A model generated the notes under the pieces. That model ran no database searches. It was not told where the DNA came from and worked only from the letters and a program-made list of their open reading frames with translations. Made by a program: the position numbers and the translations under genes. This document shows positions 34,551 to 43,430 of a stretch of 64,000 bases of DNA, piece after piece. The stretch covers positions 5,580,001-5,644,000 of the forward strand of contig NZ_AP018441.1 in the NCBI RefSeq assembly GCF_009937975.1, written 5' to 3'. Source of the stretch: Undibacterium sp. YM2. GTDB lineage: Bacteria > Pseudomonadota > Gammaproteobacteria > Burkholderiales > Burkholderiaceae_D. Position 1 is the stretch's first letter. Each line of letters opens with the position of its first letter.

Positions 34551-35464
34551 ATGGTGACTCTGAGCGTACCGCGTCCGGGACTGAGTTTGTGTAGTTGTGT
34601 CAGTACACGTTCCTGCATGTTGACTGCTTCGGTAGAACGCTGCCATACGGCTGAACGCGGGCGGCTCTCGGTAATTTCAAAGTCGTCAGCAATCTTGGCG
34701 GGCTGGGTAGAAAGCACGATGACACGGTCACCCAGCAACAAGGCCTCAGTCACATCATGCGTAACGAAGACGATCAGGCAGGGGCTGGTCTTGTGCAGGG
34801 TAATCAGCAGTTGCTGCATTTCTTCACGGGTTTGTGCATCGAGTGCGCCGAAAGGCTCATCCATGAGCAGGATACGTGGTCGCAATACCAGCGCCCGCGC
34901 CAGTGCCACGCGCTGGTTTTGGCCGCCGGATAATTGTGCAGACGACAGGTTTTTTTTATCTGCCAGGCCGACGGCTTCGAGCATGTCATCTACCCGCTTT
35001 TTCCATTCAGCTTCGGGAAATTTTTTCTTCCACAAACCGAGGCGAAACGGGAACGCGACATTTTCATAAACAGTCAGGTCTGGCCGGTTGGCGTAGCGCT
35101 GGAATACCATGACGGCATCATCATGCGGCCCGTCACATGCTTCGCCATTGATATGCACGGAACCAGATGTGGGTGACTGCACACCAAAAGGACGCACCCC
35201 ACCCATCATGTGCAGCAAGGTACTTTTGCCGCAGCCTGAGGGGCCCAGCAACATATTGATGGTGGGCTTGTCGAAAGACAGGCTGATGCCATCAATCACA
35301 CGGGTCACAGGGCCATCTGCATTGGCATATTCCTGCACGATTTCATTGAGTTGCAGGCTGATGTCGGTGCTGGTCGTCATTGTGCTGGTCGTCATTGTGC
35401 TTGCAGGGCTGGTGTCTGCCATAGTATCAGTCTTGGTATCCATATTCACTGCGAAGTTTCCCAT
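34547..35464 (-). CDS. ABC transporter ATP-binding protein (nitrate/sulfonate/taurine type)
   Basis: A 305-residue ATPase with Walker A LGPSGCGKST, Q-loop MVFQRYANRPDLTVYENVAFPF, signature QLSGGQNQRVALARAL, Walker B RILLMDEPFGALD and switch His in FVTHDVTEA, all intact. The first 35 residues are a low-complexity Thr/Ser tail partly built from a 15-bp tandem repeat (TMTTS units). The start used overlaps the permease gene by 19 bp; an ATG seven codons later, directly after the permease stop, is equally plausible. It works with the permease and the PBP-OmpA fusion. Confidence 0.9.
   Translation of the reverse strand: MGNFAVNMDTKTDTMADTSPASTMTTSTMTTSTDISLQLNEIVQEYANADGPVTRVIDGISLSFDKPTINMLLGPSGCGKSTLLHMMGGVRPFGVQSPTSGSVHINGEACDGPHDDAVMVFQRYANRPDLTVYENVAFPFRLGLWKKKFPEAEWKKRVDDMLEAVGLADKKNLSSAQLSGGQNQRVALARALVLRPRILLMDEPFGALDAQTREEMQQLLITLHKTSPCLIVFVTHDVTEALLLGDRVIVLSTQPAKIADDFEITESRPRSAVWQRSTEAVNMQERVLTQLHKLSPGRGTLRVTI
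35367..35402. repeat. 15-bp tandem repeat in the ATPase N-terminus
   Basis: Two exact copies of GTGCTGGTCGTCATT and the start of a third encode the Thr/Ser/Met repeat in the N-terminal tail of the ABC ATPase. Its length keeps the frame, so copy number could vary without breaking the gene. Confidence 0.75.
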
Positions 35465-36243
35465 GGATAGAGTTTTCTTTTCAACAGGCGCATCAACTGG
35501 TAAGTCACCAGTGCCAACGCGATGATGACGATGATGCCGGCAAACACCTGATCCATGGCGCTGAAGCGGCGCGCGTTCTGTATCAGTTGGCCCAGGCCTT
35601 CGCGGGCATTGACGTATTCAGCGACGGTAATATAAGTCCACATGACCGAGATACTGACGACGACAGCGTCAGCAATACGCGGCATGGCCATGGGCAATAC
35701 GGCTTTTTGTATGCATTCCCACGGTGTGGCACCGAGGTCACGGGCGCTGATGTAATAGCTTTGTGGCACGGCCTGTATGGCATCGCGCACCATGGGCACC
35801 AGGTACACCACGGCACCGATGAACAGGAAGGCGATCTTCATGACCTCACCTATGCCCAGCCACATGACGAGAATGGGCAGCAAGGCAACCACAGGCGCAG
35901 AACGGAAAGGATCGATCAGTGGCGACAGCAAGGCATTTAAACGCGGTGCTGCACCCATCACGACACCCACTGGTATGCCTATGGCGATGACCAGCAGGCC
36001 AGCGGCCAATACCCTCCCAGCCGACCACAGGGTGGCATTGAACAACATGCTGTTACCCTCATTCCATGACAGGTAGAGCATGGCTTGTGCCACGGCCCAG
36101 GGCGATGGCAGCCTGGTCGGGCTGACCATGCCTGATGCAGCAATGACTGCCCACAGTACCAGTACCGTGGCCACTGATGCTATGCCGAGCTGACGCCGCA
36201 AGCCAGGCGACATGACGGCATAGGGATTCCAGAATGTCGTCAT
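35446..36243 (-). CDS. ABC transporter permease (SsuC/TauC type)
   Basis: A 265-residue integral membrane protein with about six hydrophobic segments. The EAA loop reads SARDLGATPWECIQKAVLPMAMPRI, the ATPase contact site of this family. The start MTTFWNPYAV lies 5 bp after the PBP-OmpA gene. This class moves sulfonates, nitrate, taurine or thiamine precursors, but the odd partner protein leaves open whether it imports anything or acts as a sensor. Confidence 0.9.
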   Translation of the reverse strand: MTTFWNPYAVMSPGLRRQLGIASVATVLVLWAVIAASGMVSPTRLPSPWAVAQAMLYLSWNEGNSMLFNATLWSAGRVLAAGLLVIAIGIPVGVVMGAAPRLNALLSPLIDPFRSAPVVALLPILVMWLGIGEVMKIAFLFIGAVVYLVPMVRDAIQAVPQSYYISARDLGATPWECIQKAVLPMAMPRIADAVVVSISVMWTYITVAEYVNAREGLGQLIQNARRFSAMDQVFAGIIVIIALALVTYQLMRLLKRKLYPWETSQ

Positions 36244-36248
36244 GATGC

Positions 36249-37946
36249 TTAACGTGCGAATACGCCGATGCGGGTTGTACGGTTCAGGGCGCGGCAATCT
36301 TCCAGTGCCAGGCCATCCGCTGCCGGATTGCCTTCATTACACAAAGGTTTATCCGGGCCATTACCAACGATCTTGAAACGTGCTTTAGGGAATTCCCATT
36401 GCTCATTCAAATACTTCACCACGGCCGCAGCACGGGCTTGCGACAGACGCAGGTTGGAGTCACGTGCACCAACACCGTCGCTGTTACCGCTGACTTCAAA
36501 ATAGGCGCTGCCATTGTTTTCTATGAAGGGCACCATTTCTGTATCAACGACGCGCTGGGCTTTCTTCGTCAGTTCGGCACTGCCGGTAGCAAAACCGACG
36601 GTGACTGGCTTGGTGACGCTGGCGGCCTGTTGAGTAGCCACTTTTTGCGCAGTCTCTGTAAACTGGTATTGCGGTTTGGCTGCTGCTGTTTCCACTGCCG
36701 TATTCTTGGCCAGCATGGCTTTGATGAAGCGGTAGTCAAAACTCTCTTGTGGATTGACGACGGGCGATTTTGGATTCGCCAATGCACCTGCAGCACGGTA
36801 GATGCCATCAAAACGACGGTATACGCGGTCATAGTGATTGGTGCCGCCAACCAGGCCCAGGATACGGGCATTGTCTTCCAGGCCTGTCCATACCAGGTTG
36901 TTGAACAGGGACTTGATGAAAGGCTTGCCTTCCTGCTTGGCCAACAGTTTAAAAAATTCTTCCGTATTCACCAGGGCATCGACGGCATTGTCAGGTTTTG
37001 CTCTTGCCTGTGTCACGCCTTCCATCCAGCCTTCCACAAATTTCTGGATGACAGGGATGTTTTCTTCTTTTGCCAGTACGCGGCTGTCACACACCATGAT
37101 GTCAAAAATCAGGTTGGTAGCAGTCTTGGTCGAATACACGACATGGCCACCTTTGACATTGCGCAGTGCCAGTGACAAATCAGGGTCCCACAGCGCGGCG
37201 GCATCGACGTTGCCGGATTCCAGTGCAGCGCGTACACCCGCAGTACCCTCATCAGCATTGATGAAGACAAACTTGACGCTTTCTTTCTTGCGCGCAGTCA
37301 TCGAAGAATTTTCTATCGCATCAATCAGCATGCCATGCGAAGGAGTGAACTGCAGTACGGCGACCGAATGACCAGCGAGGTCTTCAATAGTGCGTATGCC
37401 ACCGTCTTTGGCGATGACAGCATCGGCACCCTGGGTATTATCAACCACCATCACGGCACGCGCATCCAGACCCGCATTGCGCAGATTAGGTTGTTCCTGC
37501 GCCCAGGAGTCAGACGTACGCCACGCGCATTGCGCAGCGCCAGACTCAAACACGGTTGCCAGCGCCGGGATGTCATCCTGAATGACGAATTGCATATTCA
37601 CGCCCTTGGCTGCATATACAGAATTGGGCTGGGTAGTCAGGCTGTTGCCATTGGCAACCAGCGCAGGTGCATAACCATGGAAGCTGACGATACTGACCTT
37701 CAAGGGATTGCCACTAGAACCGAGTGGCCCGCTGCCCGATACTGGCGCAGGAGCAGGCTTGCCAGAAGGCGTCACGCCATTGGCTTTGCCGCTTGCAGGT
37801 GCACTGGCGGAAATTGTCGTACCGGATTTTGCATCAGCCCGGTTGGCCCACCAGTCCTTGAGTGCCAGATTCCAGGCCGCAGAGCCTGCGGCTCCTAGGA
37901 TAATCACTGCAATAAGTCCTTTAGCAAGAGGGCTAGCTGTAGCCAT
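36249..37946 (-). CDS. ABC substrate-binding protein fused to an OmpA-like domain
   Basis: A 565-residue fusion. Residues 10-30 are an uncleaved-looking membrane anchor, then a Ser/Pro/Gly-rich linker, then a periplasmic binding domain (about 80-420; VSIVSFHGYAPALVANG, IRTIEDLAGHSVAVLQFTPS, AALESGNVDAAALWDPDL) of the SsuA/NMT1 type. The C-terminal 120 residues are OmpA-like (VGFATGSAELTKKAQRVVD, NSDGVGARDSNLRLSQARAA), which bind peptidoglycan. The start with AAGGA six bases upstream is used; an ATG two codons earlier overlaps that site. The architecture links ligand binding, inner membrane and cell wall. Confidence 0.85.
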   Translation of the reverse strand: MATASPLAKGLIAVIILGAAGSAAWNLALKDWWANRADAKSGTTISASAPASGKANGVTPSGKPAPAPVSGSGPLGSSGNPLKVSIVSFHGYAPALVANGNSLTTQPNSVYAAKGVNMQFVIQDDIPALATVFESGAAQCAWRTSDSWAQEQPNLRNAGLDARAVMVVDNTQGADAVIAKDGGIRTIEDLAGHSVAVLQFTPSHGMLIDAIENSSMTARKKESVKFVFINADEGTAGVRAALESGNVDAAALWDPDLSLALRNVKGGHVVYSTKTATNLIFDIMVCDSRVLAKEENIPVIQKFVEGWMEGVTQARAKPDNAVDALVNTEEFFKLLAKQEGKPFIKSLFNNLVWTGLEDNARILGLVGGTNHYDRVYRRFDGIYRAAGALANPKSPVVNPQESFDYRFIKAMLAKNTAVETAAAKPQYQFTETAQKVATQQAASVTKPVTVGFATGSAELTKKAQRVVDTEMVPFIENNGSAYFEVSGNSDGVGARDSNLRLSQARAAAVVKYLNEQWEFPKARFKIVGNGPDKPLCNEGNPAADGLALEDCRALNRTTRIGVFAR

Positions 37947-38016
37947 GGTCATTCCTTGATGATGTGTTGTTAGTCAGTGTGAGGTCGGTGTAAGTTCGGT
38001 CTGGATTGTTCTGAAC

Positions 38017-38751
38017 TCAGTGTGAAAATTGCGCAGGGATTTCGCGCAATCTTTCTACTTCTGCCTGCAGGCGCTTCACTTCGCGCTCACAGTTTTCCTG
38101 CGCAGCTTTTTGACCACCTTCCAGATTGGTGATCTGTTCTGCGGTTTTTTGTATCTCGCGTGCCAGCAGTCTTTCCATTTCAGCGATCTGCTTGCGGATT
38201 TCTGTAACGGCTCTTTCTTCTGCCGCCTTCAAATCAGCGACTTCAGCAATCACCTGCTGCTGGTTGGCGGTGAGCTGCGATTCAAGTGCTTTTTGATAGT
38301 CTTCCAGTGCGGCGATTTTTCTTTGCGCATCAATGATGGAATCGTCGATAGTCCAGTTATCGTCAGCCGCATCCATGGCATGCACTGCTGCCTTGCGGGT
38401 GGCTTCATCCATGGCGCGCAAGCCGTCAAGCAGCCTGAGCAGGCGTTCAGCCGGGAAAGGGGAATCTGGTATCTGGGCGCTTTTGAAGATATCTTCAAAA
38501 GATTTACCACCGGCGACATCAGCCGCCGCGTAGGCGATGGGTGGATTGATGGGTGGAGCCAAGGAAGTACCAGCGTCACTGGTGTCCGGCAACGGCGGCG
38601 GATTGGTGCCCGCAGTTTCATCGGTAAATTCGCTGGCAGCCTGGTTTATCAGGAGTTCGTCGCCCGGCGCCACACCATGCAATTTCAATTTTTCTTCATC
38701 AGATAACTCGACCAGCTTGGCAGCAGCCAGAAACTTCAGGATACCTTTCAC
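38017..38751 (-). CDS. Coiled-coil hypothetical protein, first gene of the PspA operon
   Basis: A 244-residue protein starting at GTG (VKGILKFLAAAKLVELSDEE) with AGAGG nine bases upstream. An in-frame ATG 22 codons earlier has no ribosome site and would give a different N-terminus. A proline-rich linker (TNPPPLPDTSDAGTSLAPPI) leads into a long C-terminal coiled coil from about residue 130 (LEDYQKALESQLTANQQQVI, EIRKQIAEMERLLAREIQ). There is no membrane segment or enzyme motif. It leads the operon 70 bp before the PBP-OmpA gene and may be a cytosolic scaffold or regulator. Confidence 0.7.
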   Translation of the reverse strand: MKGILKFLAAAKLVELSDEEKLKLHGVAPGDELLINQAASEFTDETAGTNPPPLPDTSDAGTSLAPPINPPIAYAAADVAGGKSFEDIFKSAQIPDSPFPAERLLRLLDGLRAMDEATRKAAVHAMDAADDNWTIDDSIIDAQRKIAALEDYQKALESQLTANQQQVIAEVADLKAAEERAVTEIRKQIAEMERLLAREIQKTAEQITNLEGGQKAAQENCEREVKRLQAEVERLREIPAQFSH

Positions 38752-38990
38752 GCGAATTACCTCTTCAGAAAAATCTATGTGTGCAACAAGATACAACAGG
38801 CTGGCATAAATTGCCACTTTGATTGCATGTGCCGGTCGCTTGAAAACCAGCTATTTGTCTCTGGGAGAACACAGTATCATCTGTCCATTGTGCGAGTAGT
38901 GCACCATGTATGGGATTGCACCGGAAATTCAATAGCTATTTCACAATATACTTTTCTACAGGCCATTTTAATTTCCCAATGGCAAGTAAG

Positions 38991-39533
38991 CTAAAACAGT
39001 TGCTTGCGCATGCGACTTAATGGTGCAACTACGCCGCCAGGCAAATCCAGATTGAAGCGCTCAAATACAGTAAAACCACAAGCCAGGTAAAGCGGTTCAC
39101 CCGGCATGGTGGCGGCAAGCTCCAATACCCTGAATCCCGCCGCCTGTGCCTGGGTGCTGCAATGTTCGAGCAAAAGACTGCCCAGGCCACGGCGCGCTGC
39201 CTTGGGCTCGACAAAAAAAGCCCGTATGCGTGCAGCATCGGTCGCCGGATCAAGCAAGTTATCCACACCCTGCTTGGCCTGGTCACCGCCAAACAGGGTC
39301 TTGCGCTTGCTCCAGCCACCGCAAGCCAGCATGCTGCCCTGCTCTTCGATGACAAAATAAGTCTGGTCATGGATGAGCTGGCTATCGACACCAAACACAT
39401 GCGTGAGCAAGGCCTGCGCCTGCTCAGGCGTATAAAAGGATGCGCTAAGCTGTATTGCCGAGCGGGCGATCAGGGCCTGCATGGCGATGATGTCGGCTTC
39501 CGTAGCGCAGCGTATCTTCACATTGTCATTCAT
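38991..39533 (-). CDS. GNAT family N-acetyltransferase
   Basis: A 180-residue acetyltransferase. The acetyl-CoA site is IRAFFVEPKAARRGLGSLLLEH, matching the R/Q-x-x-G-x-G/A motif A, followed by GFRVLELAATMPGEPLYLACGF (motif B). It starts at MNDNVKIRCA with GGAAGAG upstream; a start 13 codons earlier is unlikely. It transfers an acetyl group to an amine of unknown identity. It is divergent from the GyrI-like genes. Confidence 0.88.
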   Translation of the reverse strand: MNDNVKIRCATEADIIAMQALIARSAIQLSASFYTPEQAQALLTHVFGVDSQLIHDQTYFVIEEQGSMLACGGWSKRKTLFGGDQAKQGVDNLLDPATDAARIRAFFVEPKAARRGLGSLLLEHCSTQAQAAGFRVLELAATMPGEPLYLACGFTVFERFNLDLPGGVVAPLSRMRKQLF

Positions 39534-39632
39534 CACTCTTCCTTTTCCAGACCTGACAATGCAAGTCCGCAAGATTTGTCAAATCCCTTCATGTTAAGGT
39601 GAGCACCTCGCTGACTAGTGCATTTCTTAATC

Positions 39633-40244
39633 ATGGATAAGCTGGATTTGAAGAAGCAATTTAAATCTGTATATCAGGCATCTGCCACTGCGGTGGCTGA
39701 AGTGGATGTGCCTGACTTTCATTTTCTCATGATAGATGGCCAGGGTGATCCAAATTCATCCAGTCATTATGCGGCAGCTGTGGAAGCCCTGTTCACAGTA
39801 GCTTACACCCTGAAGTTCATGGTCAGAAAGAGCAGCGCGGCAATTGATTATGCCGTCATGCCGCTGGAAGGCCTGTGGTGGGCCGAGGACATGGCAGCTT
39901 TTGTGGCGGACCGCAAAAGCGAATGGCAATGGACCATGATGATCATGCAGCCCGGATTTATCAGCGCAGAGATGGTAGCAGCCGCCATCGTTGCAGCAGA
40001 CAAGAAAAAAACTCTGCCAGCATTGCAGAATTTACGTTTTGAAAGTTTCAATGAAGGGCATTGCGCACAAATCCTGCACAAAGGCCCTTTTAGCGAAGAA
40101 GGGCCGACTATAGACCGCCTGCATCAGTACATCAATACCAACGGCAAGCTGACAGGCAAGCATCATGAGATTTACCTGAGTGACATACGTAAGGCCGCAC
40201 CGGCAAACTGGAAGACCATCATACGTCAACCGCTCAACAAATAA
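39633..40244 (+). CDS. GyrI-like small-molecule-binding domain protein
   Basis: A 203-residue protein of the stand-alone GyrI-like/SOUL type: VPDFHFLMIDGQGDPN at the start, GLWWAEDMAAF in the middle and QILHKGPFSEEGPTIDRLHQYI near the end are family hallmarks (the latter H-x-G-P-[FY] loop). Such domains bind or hydrolyse hydrophobic xenobiotics. It is the first of three effector-domain genes in a row. A GTG five codons upstream is possible but less likely. Confidence 0.8.
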   Translation: MDKLDLKKQFKSVYQASATAVAEVDVPDFHFLMIDGQGDPNSSSHYAAAVEALFTVAYTLKFMVRKSSAAIDYAVMPLEGLWWAEDMAAFVADRKSEWQWTMMIMQPGFISAEMVAAAIVAADKKKTLPALQNLRFESFNEGHCAQILHKGPFSEEGPTIDRLHQYINTNGKLTGKHHEIYLSDIRKAAPANWKTIIRQPLNK

Positions 40245-40272
40245 GACCCGCTAACAAGGAGCAGGAAAAACC

Positions 40273-40755
40273 ATGCAAACAAAAATCACCGATAAAGTTG
40301 TGGAAAAAGTTGTGGAAATAAGTGGCTTCCAGATCAGTGGCCTGCAAGTACGCACCCGCAATGCCGATGAAGCTGATAATGCCACCGGCAAGATAGGACC
40401 CCTGTGGGGCCAATTCTTTGCCAGAAATTTGCCAGAGACCTTGCCAGCCAAAACCGGCGATGGAAAAATCTATGGCGTGTATTCAAATTATGAAAGTGAT
40501 GCGAATGGCTGGTTTAACGTAACAGCCGGTGTCGCGGTCATGGCGGCTTCAGCAGAGCTGGCCAATGTCAGCATCGCTGCCGGTCGCTATATGGTATTCA
40601 ATTGCGAAGGTGAAATGCCTGCTGCCATCATCAAAGGCTGGGGTGAGGTGTGGTCTTATTTTTCGGGTCAGTCAGAATACCAGCGCAGCTACCTGACTGA
40701 CTTTGAAGAATATCAGGGACCTGCACAAGCGGCGATCTACATCGGTATAAAATAA
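40273..40755 (+). CDS. GyrI-like / AraC effector-binding domain protein
   Basis: A 160-residue stand-alone effector-binding domain. It has the two-fold SHS2 layout with SGFQISGLQVRTRNAD at the start, a central YGVYSNYESDANGWFNVTAG and the late AGRYMVFNCEGEMPAAIIKG, then YSYF-like and AIYIGIK ends. AAGGAGC precedes the ATG. It resembles integron-associated Cass2 and the ligand domain of AraC regulators and probably binds a cationic drug. It lies 31 bp before an AraC regulator with the same domain. Confidence 0.8.
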   Translation: MQTKITDKVVEKVVEISGFQISGLQVRTRNADEADNATGKIGPLWGQFFARNLPETLPAKTGDGKIYGVYSNYESDANGWFNVTAGVAVMAASAELANVSIAAGRYMVFNCEGEMPAAIIKGWGEVWSYFSGQSEYQRSYLTDFEEYQGPAQAAIYIGIK

Positions 40756-40785
40756 GCACCAACCACATTTCTTTACAAGGCCAGC

Positions 40786-41658
40786 ATGTCCGCATTGTCC
40801 ACCAATCCAGCCCTGCAAGTCAGTTATGAACGCCGTCTTTCCCGCGTCACCAATTACCTGCATGCGCATCTGGATGAAGACCTGGATTTGAACAAGCTGG
40901 CCGACATCGCCTGCATGTCGCCTTATCACTGGCACCGTATCTATCGCGCCATTCATGGCGAGAGCGTGGTGGCGACGGTCAAGCGCCTGCGCCTGCAAAG
41001 AGCCGCCACCCTGCTGGCGCGCAGCGACATGGCGATAGATAAAATCGCAGAATTTTCTGGCTACCCCAACCTGCAATCTTTCACCCGTATTTTTGCATCT
41101 GTGTATGGGCAACCACCGGCGCGTTACCGCAAGGAGGGCAGCCACCAGCAATTCCCTCTGCCGGATGAACTCAGTGCTGACCTGCATTTCCCGGTCAGTA
41201 TCACCAGCATAGCCCCGGTGCAATTGCTGGGCATAGATAATCTTGGCAACTACATGGGCATCAGCAAGACCTTTGATATTCTCACCGGTTGTGCCGCATC
41301 AAGGCAATTGTTCAGGGAAGATACCCGCTGGATAGGGATTTACTACGATGATGCAATGACGGTGGAAGAAGACAAGCTGCGCTCAAAAGCCTGCATCAGC
41401 GCACCGCAGCCTTTGCCGGAACAGGCATTGCAAGAACCCCTGTCTTTGACAGAGCTGCGCGGTGGCAAATATGCCGTGCTGACTTACAAGGGGCCTTACT
41501 CTGACATGCAGCCGGTGTATCGCTGGTTCTTTGGCGTCTGGCTGCCTGCATCCGGTGAAGAGATAGACGATGCGCCGCCGTTTGAAGAATACCTGAACAA
41601 CCCGCGTGATACTGCACCCGCAGATTTACTGACAAATATCTACATGCCCTTGCGTTAA
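40786..41658 (+). CDS. AraC family regulator with GyrI-like effector domain
   Basis: A 290-residue regulator. Two helix-turn-helix motifs are at about residues 18-115 (LDLNKLADIACMSPYHWHRI, AIDKIAEFSGYPNLQSFTRI, FASVYGQPPARYR), followed by a GyrI-like effector domain (about 135-290) with LRGGKYAVLTYKGPYSDMQPVY. This is the SbmC/Rob-like arrangement. It likely controls its two upstream companions in response to the compound they bind. It overlaps the convergent LysR gene by 4 bp. Confidence 0.88.
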   Translation: MSALSTNPALQVSYERRLSRVTNYLHAHLDEDLDLNKLADIACMSPYHWHRIYRAIHGESVVATVKRLRLQRAATLLARSDMAIDKIAEFSGYPNLQSFTRIFASVYGQPPARYRKEGSHQQFPLPDELSADLHFPVSITSIAPVQLLGIDNLGNYMGISKTFDILTGCAASRQLFREDTRWIGIYYDDAMTVEEDKLRSKACISAPQPLPEQALQEPLSLTELRGGKYAVLTYKGPYSDMQPVYRWFFGVWLPASGEEIDDAPPFEEYLNNPRDTAPADLLTNIYMPLR

Positions 41659-42563
41659 GCGAATGGAGATAGCGCTTCATCATTGAATTCCCTGACCAGG
41701 AAATCAATGAAGGCCCTGGCCGCCATGGGCAACCTGCTGGACGGCACGTACAGGGCATACAGGCTGATCAATGGAGCCTCCTGCCACTCACCGAGTATCT
41801 GGACCAACTCACCCCGTGCCACCCATTGTTGGGTGATGAAATCCGGCTGCAAGATTATGCCCAGACCATCGGCGGCGGCTTGCGTCAGCATCTCGCCATT
41901 ATTCGAACACAGGGCACCGCCTACGCGTACGCGTTTTTCACTGCGGCCATCACTGAGCAGCCATTCCGCCCCGGTCAGGTTGTGTCCATAATTCAGGCAC
42001 CTGTGCTGGGCAAGGTGTGCTGGCTCTCCGGGTATGCCATGCTGCTCCAGATAAGCTGGGCTGGCATACAGCGACCGTTTAACGGCACAGATGCGGCGTG
42101 CTGCCAGATTGGAATCACTCACATGGGCGATGCGCAGGCTCAGGTCAAAACCCATTTCTATGGGATTGAGCATGCGGTCGTTCAGGTCCATGCGTAACTC
42201 AACACGCGGATGCTGTTTCAAAAACTGACTCATGCGCGGTGCCAGCATGATGGTGCCAAAACTCATGGGTGCATTTACCACCAGCTTGCCAACAGCCTGG
42301 GTACGTCTTTCAGTCAGGGCCAGGCTTACTTCATCTGACAGTGCCAGGATAGAGCGCACGTATTCATGCAGTTCTGCACCTGCGCTGGTCAATGACAAAG
42401 CGCGGCTGGTACGGTTCAGGAGCTTGACGTTATAAGTTGCCTCGAGCGAGGCCACCAGCTTGCTGACCTGTGAGCGCGTCACATCCATTTCTCGTGCAGC
42501 CGCAGCAAAGCTGCCATGCTGCCAGGAAAGGGCAAAAGCGCGAAAGGCATCGAGTCTGTCCAT
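41655..42563 (-). CDS. LysR family transcriptional regulator
   Basis: A 302-residue LysR regulator: helix-turn-helix at residues 1-60 (AFALSWQHGSFAAAAREMDV, TRSQVSKLVASLEATYNV) and an effector domain from about residue 90. It belongs to the branch whose N-terminus reads MDRLDAFRAF. It is divergent from an isochorismatase-like hydrolase gene across 141 bp and likely controls that gene and the amidohydrolase behind it. Confidence 0.9.
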   Translation of the reverse strand: MDRLDAFRAFALSWQHGSFAAAAREMDVTRSQVSKLVASLEATYNVKLLNRTSRALSLTSAGAELHEYVRSILALSDEVSLALTERRTQAVGKLVVNAPMSFGTIMLAPRMSQFLKQHPRVELRMDLNDRMLNPIEMGFDLSLRIAHVSDSNLAARRICAVKRSLYASPAYLEQHGIPGEPAHLAQHRCLNYGHNLTGAEWLLSDGRSEKRVRVGGALCSNNGEMLTQAAADGLGIILQPDFITQQWVARGELVQILGEWQEAPLISLYALYVPSSRLPMAARAFIDFLVREFNDEALSPFA

Positions 42564-42704
42564 GCAATGTTTCCAATCTGGATACTTAATGAAGACATTT
42601 TACTATCTAGTGCACATTATGGAAACAATCTACAGTACACATGTCTGGACACAAACCAGCAAGCCCCTAAAAACCCAGCATTTCAAATTAACGGAGTACA
42701 CATC

Positions 42705-43361
42705 ATGAGCAACCCAAAACTGGATTTACTGACAGCCTCCAACCACAGCCTGATCCTGATTGATCATCAGCCGCAAATGACCTTCGGCGTTGCCAGCGGC
42801 ATAGACCGCCAACTGCTGAAAAACAATGTGATAGGCCTGGCCAAGTCTGCCAAGGTATTCCGGGTACCGACCGTGCTGACTTCAGTAGAGACTGCCGGTT
42901 TCTCCGGTGAAATCTGGCCTGAACTGCTGGCCGAGCTGCCAGACAACAAGATTTTTGAACGTACCTCGATGAATACCTGGGATGATGAAGCAGTCAAAGC
43001 CGAGTTGAAAAAATTTGGCCGCAAAAAACTGGTGTTTGCGGCATTGTGGACTGAAGTCTGCCTGACCTTCCCGGTGCTGGAAGCCATGCGAGATGGCTAT
43101 GAAGTGTATTTCGTTGAAGATGCCTCTGGCGGCACCTCAGCCGCTGCCCATAACATGGCCTTGCAACGCATGATACAGGCAGGTGCGGTGCCCATGACCT
43201 GGCAGCAGTATCTGCTGGAACTGCAACGCGACTGGGCTAAAAAGGATACCTACGAAGGCACGACAGGCGTGGTGGTTGAACATAGCGGCGCCTATGGTTC
43301 TGGCATAGATTATGCAATCACCCATGTACACAAAATGGCTGCACGCAAAGTCACGCATTGA
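42705..43361 (+). CDS. Isochorismatase-like cysteine hydrolase (YcaC type)
   Basis: A 218-residue alpha/beta hydrolase of the isochorismatase-like superfamily. The catalytic Asp is in LILIDHQPQMTF, the Cys in AALWTEVCLTFP, and a Lys is expected between them; the preceding cis-peptide context fits. YcaC-type members act on amides or hydroxamates of unknown identity. GGAG lies eight bases before the start MSNPKLDLL; the frame is open further 5' without a ribosome site. It is divergent from its presumed LysR regulator and followed by an amidohydrolase. Confidence 0.85.
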   Translation: MSNPKLDLLTASNHSLILIDHQPQMTFGVASGIDRQLLKNNVIGLAKSAKVFRVPTVLTSVETAGFSGEIWPELLAELPDNKIFERTSMNTWDDEAVKAELKKFGRKKLVFAALWTEVCLTFPVLEAMRDGYEVYFVEDASGGTSAAAHNMALQRMIQAGAVPMTWQQYLLELQRDWAKKDTYEGTTGVVVEHSGAYGSGIDYAITHVHKMAARKVTH

Positions 43362-43430
43362 ATCACAATGAGTGACAATGAGTAGTACCCGAAATGCAGC
43401 CTATGATCAATCTTAACGACAACTGACATC

